Virus record (IMG/VR): IMGVR_UViG_3300042328_002089 | Coordinates: 1-43,320 of that record | Origin: a virus | Length of the DNA: 43,320 nucleotides | Reading direction: 5' to 3' (one strand) | Shown: positions 34,086 to 40,828 of the stretch, piece by piece | Layout: every line of letters begins with the position of its first letter | How positions within the stretch are numbered: position 1 is the first letter of the stretch | Made by a program: the position numbers and the translations under genes | Notes under the pieces: generated by a model | The model's input: the letters and a program-made list of their open reading frames with translations, nothing else | What the model was told of the DNA's origin: nothing | Database searches by the model: none

Positions 34086-34268
34086 ATGTCAGATAACAAG
34101 TTCAAGTACTTTACTGTTACTACAACTACACTTGTCCGTGCCAACAACAAGAGCGATGCCCAGAAGCTTGCTGCTGGTCGACGCAGCGTAACTGGTGAAG
34201 TCATGTTCCATGACGTTGAAATTGAGCGCATCTCTGCAGTGGAAGCACGCCAGCAGATCGAAGCCTAA
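34086..34268 (+). CDS. 60-residue protein sharing a domain with the metallophosphoesterase
   Basis: A 60-residue protein from ATG 34086 with AAAAGGAAAT upstream. It reads FKYFTVTTTTLVRANNKSD, then a helix, then VEIERISAVEARQQIEA. It resembles residues 1-55 of the phosphoesterase at 1183. Its codons are unlike the surroundings: five arginines all use CGT, CGA or CGC, and GCC, AAC and CAG are frequent. This points to high expression or recent gain. The strong hairpin at 34283 follows directly. A small, abundant binding or adaptor domain is a reasonable guess; no function is known. Confidence 0.65.
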   Translation: MSDNKFKYFTVTTTTLVRANNKSDAQKLAAGRRSVTGEVMFHDVEIERISAVEARQQIEA

Positions 34269-34282
34269 TAATTTTATTAACT

Positions 34283-34314
34283 ATAGGGGAGACTGCTTAT
34301 GTGGTCTCCCCTAT
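34283..34314 (+). terminator. Strong hairpin, probable terminator or processing site
   Basis: A perfect 11-bp stem, ATAGGGGAGAC / GTCTCCCCTAT, with a 10-base loop lies 14 bases after the stop at 34268. The tail ATTCATTTAAA is only weakly T-rich, so termination may be partial; RNA stabilisation at the 3' end of a highly expressed gene is the alternative. Confidence 0.7.
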
Positions 34315-34333
34315 ATTCATTTAAAGGAAAAAT

Positions 34334-35035
34334 ATGATATACGCTCAAATGGTAGGAAGAAATGAATCTTCTAGATTCTTAGAAGAAGTTTTACAAAGAA
34401 TATCAAGTCAAGTAGATAAAATAATTTTTACTGATGACTGCTCAACCGATGATACTCCAAATATAGCTGCAAAGTATGCAGAGGTATTCTCTACTCCAGA
34501 GCCTCTTTTTGCAACTCATGAGGGTAGATTAAGAGCAAATGCCTGGGGCAACTTAGAGAAGTTTGCTTCTCCTGGAGACTGGGTAATTGCAATTGATTGT
34601 GACGAAATGCTTTTTGACATAAACAATATTAATTCTATAGATATAAAAAGTGTTTTATCTAGGTCAGAATTTGATGTTGTAAATGTTAGATTTTATCATA
34701 TGTGGAGTGAGACTCATTACAGAGTCGACAAGTTGTGGGCTCCTAATAATTCATCTAGAATTTTTAGATTTCAAGAAAATGCAGGCTTTCTCAACAAGGC
34801 CTTAGCATGTGGGTCCGAGCCAACTTATGTTTCTCAATGGATGGGAAACAGAAACTATTGGCTTCACTCTGGTCTAATCATGAAGCACTTAGGTTATACT
34901 TATGATGAAGACAAAAAAAGCAAGTATGAAAGATACTCAAATTTAGATGGCGGAAAATTCCATCAGATTGACCATATCAATTCTATAGTAGATCCTAATC
35001 CAGTATTAATCCAGTGGGAAAATTTCGGTATATAA
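34334..35035 (+). CDS. Family 2-like glycosyltransferase
   Basis: A 233-residue protein from ATG 34334, with AAAGGAAAAA upstream. It has a GT-A layout: QMVGRNESSRFLEEVL at the start, the nucleotide-binding strand KIIFTDDCSTDDTPNIA, and the metal site WVIAIDCDEMLF with D-x-D-E. It resembles GT2 enzymes and other phage glycosyltransferases of this size. The C-terminal half is rich in His and Tyr (VNVRFYHMWSETHYR, then YWLHSGLIMKHLGYTYDED). The acceptor is unknown. It follows the hairpin at 34283 and could need read-through or its own weak promoter. Confidence 0.8.
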   Translation: MIYAQMVGRNESSRFLEEVLQRISSQVDKIIFTDDCSTDDTPNIAAKYAEVFSTPEPLFATHEGRLRANAWGNLEKFASPGDWVIAIDCDEMLFDINNINSIDIKSVLSRSEFDVVNVRFYHMWSETHYRVDKLWAPNNSSRIFRFQENAGFLNKALACGSEPTYVSQWMGNRNYWLHSGLIMKHLGYTYDEDKKSKYERYSNLDGGKFHQIDHINSIVDPNPVLIQWENFGI

Positions 35036-35036
35036 A

Positions 35037-35744
35037 ATGGAAGACGTTAATAAAATTTTAGATCCAGTAAAGTCAATCATTGCTCTTACTGAAAAAATTG
35101 AAAGAAAGAATAAGTTTGCCTATGTAAACATATCAAGATCTGCAATTGGTGCAGCTCTAAATACTTCGGAGAAAAAACCTCCTAGATATTTTATAAAGTC
35201 ACTTTCCAAATGTATGTCGATTGAAGATGAAAACTTCTTGAAAGCATTGCCTCTTGAATTCTCTAACGAGATAGAGTCTGGAAAGCTTAATAGCATAGGC
35301 TTAAGTAGTAACTCTACATACTATGATGCTGGTATGTTTGAGCACTTTTTTTCTAATAAAAAAGAAGTAATTGATATATTTATCAATCACTATATTAGGG
35401 ATTCTAAGAATGTTATTTTAACATTCCATGATAAAAAAACTGTTGAAAAGATTTTTGGACAAAACCAATACGTAATCACAGTGCCTTACAATAATTACTA
35501 TGATAAGCTTGACTCTATTGTTGCTCAGATAAGTGAATTTGAAAATGGCGTAGATGCGGTCATACTTGATTGCCCACTGTTGGCAACTGCTATTGCACCC
35601 AAGATATGGGAAACTATGAATGTGTCAATAATTGACTTTGGCAAGTTTATCAGTTCGGCAAAGTTCCATCTAAATATGGATAGACCAAGATTTACAAAAG
35701 ATGAAGGTAATAAATACCCTAATAAAAGATATGACAAGAAGTAA
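35037..35744 (+). CDS. Unknown alpha/beta protein, possibly a GT-D-like glycosyltransferase
   Basis: A 235-residue protein from ATG 35037, one base after the previous stop. Predicted Rossmann-like strands are NVILTFHDKKTVEKIFG and the later DAVILDCPLLATAIAPKIW, followed by SIIDFGKF. This order loosely resembles GT-D-fold (DUF1792-like) proteins, but the key N-terminal Asp/Glu signature is not clear, so the call is weak. The direct neighbour is a GT2 enzyme, which fits. The next gene starts inside its last codons. Confidence 0.5.
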   Translation: MEDVNKILDPVKSIIALTEKIERKNKFAYVNISRSAIGAALNTSEKKPPRYFIKSLSKCMSIEDENFLKALPLEFSNEIESGKLNSIGLSSNSTYYDAGMFEHFFSNKKEVIDIFINHYIRDSKNVILTFHDKKTVEKIFGQNQYVITVPYNNYYDKLDSIVAQISEFENGVDAVILDCPLLATAIAPKIWETMNVSIIDFGKFISSAKFHLNMDRPRFTKDEGNKYPNKRYDKK

Positions 35745-36384
35745 CTGGGAAGAAGAACAAGACGATACTGAGCTAATTGTAGATTTACTCTTTGAAAGTA
35801 GTCTTAGTATATCTGACATAGCAAAAGAAGTAGGTTGGACTGTTAATAAAGTAAACCAAAAGATTAACCAACTTGGTCTGTCTTGGTTGAAAAACTCTAG
35901 AAAAAAAATGTCTAGAGGTCAGTCCTCCCTTACTTTCATGATGCAAAAACTCCTTCCGGGAGAAAAAATAATAAATGAATTTTATTTAGAAGATAAATTA
36001 AGACTTGATATCTACTGTCCTACCTATAAGTTAGCAGCCGAATATCATGGTAGACAGCACTTTTATTACACGGCTAGATTCTATGAATCAAAATATGATT
36101 TTTACGAAGCTCAAAAAAGAGATACAAAAAAAGCCGAAATGTGTAAACAACAAGGCATTGCATTAGTTGTTTTTAGGTATAATGATCAGCTTACAGAACA
36201 GTCTGTATTTAATAGAATGCTGCAGGCGATAAAAGATTCACCTTTTATCAAAGAGCAGAAGGTAAAAAATAATACATATGAATCAGACTTTTATAAATCT
36301 ATGAAAAAGAAAAAGTCCGAAGAACGTAAGAAAATCTACAGAGCAATTAAGGATGAAAAAAAGAATGGTAACAGAAGTTCTTGA
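35731..36384 (+). CDS. VSR/DUF559-like endonuclease with an N-terminal helical domain
   Basis: About 217 residues from ATG 35731, which overlaps the previous stop by 14 bases; an in-frame ATG at 35701 is the alternative. An N-terminal helix-turn-helix-like part (SSLSISDIAKEVGW, then NKVNQKINQLGLSW) precedes a PD-(D/E)XK-type nuclease domain: the acidic residue in LRLDIYCP, then LAAEYHGRQHF, and KKAEMCKQQGIALVVFRYND. Such small proteins act as very-short-patch-like or homing endonucleases. The tail is very basic. The helicase gene starts inside its end. It could cut branched or host DNA; the target is unknown. Confidence 0.7.
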   Translation: MTRSNWEEEQDDTELIVDLLFESSLSISDIAKEVGWTVNKVNQKINQLGLSWLKNSRKKMSRGQSSLTFMMQKLLPGEKIINEFYLEDKLRLDIYCPTYKLAAEYHGRQHFYYTARFYESKYDFYEAQKRDTKKAEMCKQQGIALVVFRYNDQLTEQSVFNRMLQAIKDSPFIKEQKVKNNTYESDFYKSMKKKKSEERKKIYRAIKDEKKNGNRSS

Positions 36385-37822
36385 AGAAAATTCTGACATA
36401 CCTATTGAGTATCAGATATTTGCACTCTCTTTAAGAGAAGATGGTGCTATATCTGCATTCGCAAACGAGCTTGCTCCAGATATAGTTGGGATTAATCATG
36501 GTCAAAAAGGTGTTCATGAATTTTACCTAGCACTTCTTGCATACCATTCTGTAACTCAGCTATCTATGGTAAATCCTGTAGGTTTTAAAAATTGGCTTGA
36601 ATCAGAAACAGACATAAGAGAAGGTCTTGGCGGAAACGCTGGCGTTTCAATTATGATGGACTTACTTTTATCCATTGAGCTTTCAACTGTTGAGTCAGTT
36701 ATTCAGATAGTAAAGTACAAAGCTAACAAAAAAAAGCAGCTTGATTACCTGCAAGAACTTCAGCATATACTATCTCAAAAGGGAGTTAAATCTGAAAAAG
36801 ATACAGCAAGAATCAATTTACTTACATCAGAAATAAAAGAATTAGAAAATAGCGTTAACTATGATCCCTTGGAAAAACTTACAACAGCAAACGACATCTC
36901 TAATAGGGCTGAAGATCTATTAAATATTCCCAGCTTTCTGCCAACGCAGTTTAAAGCTCTTAATAGAGCAATGGGGTACACAGATGACGGTGGGTTCTAT
37001 AAGGGCGCTGTACACGCAATCATAGCTGCCTCAGGCAAAGGTAAGAGCACGTTCGCTAAGTGCCTAGTTAATAACTGGGTAGAGTGTGGATATACGGCTT
37101 TGTATGTAAACTTTGAAGAGGCTGTTGGTCACTGGGAGAGAATCTTAATGACTCAGATTATTGGCAAAAATGTCTATGCGGAGTCAGAGAACTGGTCTGA
37201 GGATCAGAAGACCTATTACCTTGGTAAGTTTAAAGATAAATTAAGCCAATGGGGAAATAGGTTACTTGTTAGACATGACCCTGAGACTCCATACTTTGAG
37301 GACCTTGAAAAGTGGTTGAGAGATATCATTGACTATGCCAAGACTCCTGACGTTGTAGTCATAGACACGATACAGTCTATGTTTACAAAGGGTGGCAAAG
37401 GTAAGCCTAGGTGGGGCGAGTTTGAAGAGATGATGGTTAAGCTAGAAAAGCTAGCTAGAGATATGAATTGTGTTGTTATTATTACAGCTCAAGAAAACTC
37501 AAATAGAATGAAAGAAAAAAGAGAAGTTGTACAACAATCTGACACTGGTGGCTCTTTAGCCATACAACAAAAGTGTGCTGTAACAATATTTATCACACAA
37601 AAAAAATTAATTAGTGGTGATGACTCTGAAGATGATAATATAATGCAGCTGCAAATTCCAAAGAATAGAATAACCGGATCAAGCTTTCTTTATAATCCTC
37701 CCTTGGTTAGATATGTGGATTCAAGAAAAGTATATGAAGAGTATGAACCAGTTACAGAAAATGATTACGACACAAGTTCTCTTTTAGATGAACTATTAGA
37801 CGATAGCGATTTTGACATATGA
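36365..37822 (+). CDS. Replicative DNA helicase, DnaB-like (SF4)
   Basis: About 485 residues from ATG 36365, preferred over ATG 36353 because AAGGA lies about nine bases before it. The N-terminal helical domain (IPIEYQIFALSLRED, then HEFYLALLAYHSVT) fits a DnaB N-terminal domain. The RecA-like motor has a Walker A A-S-G224-K-G-K227-S-T, a Walker B VVVIDTIQSM with D334, and the polar motif VVIITAQENSN. It unwinds DNA at the phage fork, driven by ATP, with the primase at 39430 and the polymerase at 40825. No intein is seen. The next gene overlaps its stop by four bases. Confidence 0.92.
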   Translation: MVTEVLEENSDIPIEYQIFALSLREDGAISAFANELAPDIVGINHGQKGVHEFYLALLAYHSVTQLSMVNPVGFKNWLESETDIREGLGGNAGVSIMMDLLLSIELSTVESVIQIVKYKANKKKQLDYLQELQHILSQKGVKSEKDTARINLLTSEIKELENSVNYDPLEKLTTANDISNRAEDLLNIPSFLPTQFKALNRAMGYTDDGGFYKGAVHAIIAASGKGKSTFAKCLVNNWVECGYTALYVNFEEAVGHWERILMTQIIGKNVYAESENWSEDQKTYYLGKFKDKLSQWGNRLLVRHDPETPYFEDLEKWLRDIIDYAKTPDVVVIDTIQSMFTKGGKGKPRWGEFEEMMVKLEKLARDMNCVVIITAQENSNRMKEKREVVQQSDTGGSLAIQQKCAVTIFITQKKLISGDDSEDDNIMQLQIPKNRITGSSFLYNPPLVRYVDSRKVYEEYEPVTENDYDTSSLLDELLDDSDFDI

Positions 37823-38598
37823 AAGAATTAACAATAGAAGCAATTAAGGATTATCAAACTTGTGCTTTACTTTACAGTTATAGGCACGATCAAAAACTTC
37901 CTGAGACAATTATGAGCAGAGATTTAATCACTGCAAGATTTGAGAATACACTCAAAAGTGTTATCAACTACTTCTTCTATAAAAAACAAGGGGGAATAGT
38001 TCCTTCTTATGCATCCCTTTTAAATAGGTGGGAGAAGTTGTGGTTCAGTAAAGACGCAACAGCTTACGACATAATACATGAACAGCATGAAAGTTTCTAC
38101 GGAAACACAGCTAGCTTTACATCTAGAGCTTCTGCGTCACTACTTGACTTTTACAATAAGCATTCAGAATCAAATGCTATACCAATAGCTATTGATCAAC
38201 AATTCTACCTACCATTAGATAAGTCTATAAAAATTAATAGTAAATTTGATTTAATAACGTTTGAAAACAATGAGTACTTTGTTTACAAGTGGGTTTTTAA
38301 CTTTAGGAATTCACATACATCTCTTTATCAAATGGACTTCTCTATACTTTATGAAGCTTTTAAACATAAGTTTCCAACTAAAATAAGTAAAACAAGATTC
38401 GGTCACTACGACTTACTTTCTTCTTCTCAAAAATTTTCTGAATACGAGTTAAATGAAGATGATACTAAAGCTTTGAAGTATTGGTGTAGCGTCGTACAAG
38501 AGGATGACAAGTATGTGCCAAGAAGAGGTCTAACCTCGTATTGCAAAAAGTGTCCTTTTGATAAACCTTGTTCTAACTGGAAAGATTGGGAAGTTTAA
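37819..38598 (+). CDS. RecB/Cas4-like Fe-S protein with a degenerate nuclease site
   Basis: 259 residues from ATG 37819, overlapping the helicase stop. An N-terminal Cys (IKDYQTCALLYSYRH) and a C-terminal C-x2-C-x5-C (CKKCPFDKPC) give the four cysteines of a Cas4/AddB-type iron-sulphur fold. The PD-(D/E)XK core is only partly kept: the Asp in INSKFDLI is present, but the expected acidic residue before the lysine is a valine (FVYKW). It may thus be a DNA-binding rather than cutting protein. Its place between the helicase and primase suggests a role in replication or recombination. Confidence 0.7.
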   Translation: MKELTIEAIKDYQTCALLYSYRHDQKLPETIMSRDLITARFENTLKSVINYFFYKKQGGIVPSYASLLNRWEKLWFSKDATAYDIIHEQHESFYGNTASFTSRASASLLDFYNKHSESNAIPIAIDQQFYLPLDKSIKINSKFDLITFENNEYFVYKWVFNFRNSHTSLYQMDFSILYEAFKHKFPTKISKTRFGHYDLLSSSQKFSEYELNEDDTKALKYWCSVVQEDDKYVPRRGLTSYCKKCPFDKPCSNWKDWEV

Positions 38599-38600
38599 AG

Positions 38601-39272
38601 TTGGCTAAAGATTCAATATTAGATGAAATTTTAAATAAAGAATCAGATTCAATTTCTCTTGAAGAGGAATCAAAAATACTTGAACCTTTATTTCATGAAA
38701 TAGAAATGATATCAGATAGCAATATTAAGAGTTTTGTTAAATCAATCTTGCTAAGAGCAGATGGCTTTTGGACTATACCATCAAGCTTCTCTGGAAAGTA
38801 TCATCCTAGTGATGAACATAATTCTGGGGGAAATGTTCTTCATACAAAAAGAGTTGTTAGAACAGCTAAAATAATTTCAGATTCTTATTCTCTATCTTCA
38901 GAAGAAAGAGATCTTGTTTACGCTGCGTGCTTATTGCATGACATAACTAAGGGTACCTTAGATAACGATAAGAAGCATTTTTTTTATGACCCAATGCATC
39001 CCTATACTGTTGGGAAATTCGTTCAACAGTGTCAAGAGTATGATAAAAAATATGCAGGAGAAGCACAATCTTCTACCCTATTTGTCCCAGAGGAAACTGT
39101 TCAATCGATTCTTAGATTAGTTAGATGCCATCTAGGGCCGTGGTCTCCCGTTCCAGAGACCGTGCCAATTACGTATTTAGATATAATTGTTCACTTATCT
39201 GATAATGTTGCATCAAAAGTTCACTATATTGTTGATGGTGAAGATATAATAGAAGAACGATGGAAGATATAA
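38601..39272 (+). CDS. HD-domain phosphohydrolase
   Basis: About 223 residues from TTG 38601, two bases after the previous stop, with GGGAAG upstream; a TTG at 38586 adds five codons. The HD site is clear: H81 (GNVLHTKRV), H113-D114 (CLLHDITKG), and a later MHPYTVG followed by LVRCHLGPW with further His. These enzymes hydrolyse phosphate from nucleotides or nucleotide second messengers. In a replication gene cluster, dNTP or alarmone/cyclic-nucleotide hydrolysis are possible; the substrate is not readable. The next small gene begins inside its last codons. Confidence 0.8.
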   Translation: MAKDSILDEILNKESDSISLEEESKILEPLFHEIEMISDSNIKSFVKSILLRADGFWTIPSSFSGKYHPSDEHNSGGNVLHTKRVVRTAKIISDSYSLSSEERDLVYAACLLHDITKGTLDNDKKHFFYDPMHPYTVGKFVQQCQEYDKKYAGEAQSSTLFVPEETVQSILRLVRCHLGPWSPVPETVPITYLDIIVHLSDNVASKVHYIVDGEDIIEERWKI

Positions 39273-39433
39273 TTAAAGATAGAGTATTAATTAGAAGTTT
39301 TGTACTCGACAGCCTAGACTACCTAATAGAAGAGTCAGTTTACTATAGGTCTTTTTCAGATCAGATAAAGAATAGTCAGAGATACGTTTTATTTACTTCA
39401 GGAAATGAAGAAGGTAGTTGTAAATTGCCATGA
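39260..39433 (+). CDS. 57-residue protein of unknown function
   Basis: ATG 39260 to TGA 39431-39433. It overlaps the HD gene by 13 bases and the primase start by four (ATGA), which fills the space between them and supports a real gene. It is helical (EDIIKDRVLIRSFVLDSLDY, then EESVYYRSF) and ends NEEGSCKLP. No motif is recognised. Confidence 0.5.
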   Translation: MEDIIKDRVLIRSFVLDSLDYLIEESVYYRSFSDQIKNSQRYVLFTSGNEEGSCKLP

Positions 39434-40632
39434 AAATATCAAGTGATCCATCTAAGTACACATATAAGTGGAGATATTTAGAAATAGCTAGATACATTCC
39501 ACAACTAAAAAGAGTCATTAGAGAAAAGAAAAATGACTTTCCAATTCTTCTTGATGTAGATGTAATTAAAAAGTATTCTGACAAGTATGACAATACCGGA
39601 ATATACAGTTCTATCTGGCATTTTGATGATCAAGATCTTTCCAAGGCTACTAGGTTGGGTTCTTTATATTTCGATATAGACAATAGCGACATAAGTATTT
39701 CTTGGCAAGAAGCTAAAACTTTGTATCTTCATTTGTTAAATTTTATACCAGAAGAATCAATAATAGTTTATTACACAGGTAAAAAAGGTTTCCATATTGA
39801 ATGTGAAGCTTTAGCTTTGGGCATAAATCCATCAAATAGACTTCCAACCTTATATAGATATATAGCAAAAGACTTATCAGTAAGTCTGAACTTAAATTCT
39901 TTAGACTTTTCTGTATATGATGCCAGAAGAATGTGGAGATTACCTGGAACTAAACACCAAGATACTGGTCTTTTTAAAACTAAATTAAGTAAACAAATTT
40001 TATTCAGCGATATAGAATCGATAACGGAATACTCTTCTGTGTTACAGGACAATTCTATTCCTGAACAACAGTTTAACTTTACTGCTAACGAATGGTTTAG
40101 GCAGTACTCTTATCAAATGGAAGAAGAAAAGAATAAGCCAAAGGATGTATTAGCTTATTTTAATGAGTTTGGTTCAAATGGTAGGGTTAATTTTGATGAT
40201 CGAAATAAAGTCTTTGATAAGAAAAATTTATTAAACAGCTGCTCAGCATTTTCTAGAATAGAAAAAGAAGCGACTGAAAACCATCATATCGATCATGAGT
40301 CTAGACTATTTCTTTGCTCTATATTAACTTACACTGATGAATCGGTACAATATCTACATGAAGTATTATCAAAGTGTGACGATTATAATCCCAAGAAGTC
40401 TTCTGCTCACATAGAAGACTGGATAAAAAGAAGAGAAATAGGGATAGGAGGAAGACCCTATACCTGCGCTAGAGCTAACTCAGCCGGCGTTGGTTGTGGA
40501 GACTGCTCATTGGAATATAAGAAAAAGTGGGTAAAGATAGGCGATAAGTTTGTTGAGACAAATGACAAGAATGAACCATCGCCAATTAGATTCGCATATA
40601 AAATAGTTAAGAAAGGAGAAAAAAATGATTGA
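39430..40632 (+). CDS. Archaeo-eukaryotic-type (AEP) primase with a cysteine-rich C-terminus
   Basis: A 400-residue protein from ATG 39430. The AEP catalytic motifs are seen: D82-I-D84 in SLYFDIDN, then TGKKGFHIE with H122, and D164-ARRMWRLPGTKH. This is the fold of PriS and PrimPol, not of DnaG. The C-terminal third (HIDHESRLFLCSILTY, then YTC346ARANSAG and C356-GD-C359) resembles a PriL/PriCT-type iron-sulphur or zinc domain, so catalytic and regulatory parts seem fused. It primes DNA synthesis at the phage fork, presumably with the helicase at 36365 and DnaE. Such a mix of AEP primase and bacterial DnaE is uncommon. Confidence 0.85.
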   Translation: MKISSDPSKYTYKWRYLEIARYIPQLKRVIREKKNDFPILLDVDVIKKYSDKYDNTGIYSSIWHFDDQDLSKATRLGSLYFDIDNSDISISWQEAKTLYLHLLNFIPEESIIVYYTGKKGFHIECEALALGINPSNRLPTLYRYIAKDLSVSLNLNSLDFSVYDARRMWRLPGTKHQDTGLFKTKLSKQILFSDIESITEYSSVLQDNSIPEQQFNFTANEWFRQYSYQMEEEKNKPKDVLAYFNEFGSNGRVNFDDRNKVFDKKNLLNSCSAFSRIEKEATENHHIDHESRLFLCSILTYTDESVQYLHEVLSKCDDYNPKKSSAHIEDWIKRREIGIGGRPYTCARANSAGVGCGDCSLEYKKKWVKIGDKFVETNDKNEPSPIRFAYKIVKKGEKND

Positions 40633-40828
40633 AAATGATGAAGATGTTATTGGAACTTGTAGTGAGTGCCATTCAGACCAGCCAGAACAGTACATGTACA
40701 GGAGCCCTTTTGCACAAGAAGGAAAGAATGTACCGTGTAAATTTTGTGGTGGAGTTGTAATAATAACCTATAGGGAAACAAGAAATCAAGCCTTGGGACA
40801 AAGTGATAATAGTAGAGGAATAAGTTGA
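40625..40828 (+). CDS. Zinc-ribbon protein
   Basis: 67 residues from ATG 40625 with AAAGGAGAAAAAA upstream, overlapping the primase end by eight bases. Two C-x2-C pairs (TCSECHSD and PCKFCGG) about 26 residues apart make a zinc ribbon; the tail is polar. It may bind nucleic acid or a replication or transcription protein. Its stop TGA overlaps the TTG start of the polymerase. Confidence 0.7.
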   Translation: MIENDEDVIGTCSECHSDQPEQYMYRSPFAQEGKNVPCKFCGGVVIITYRETRNQALGQSDNSRGIS

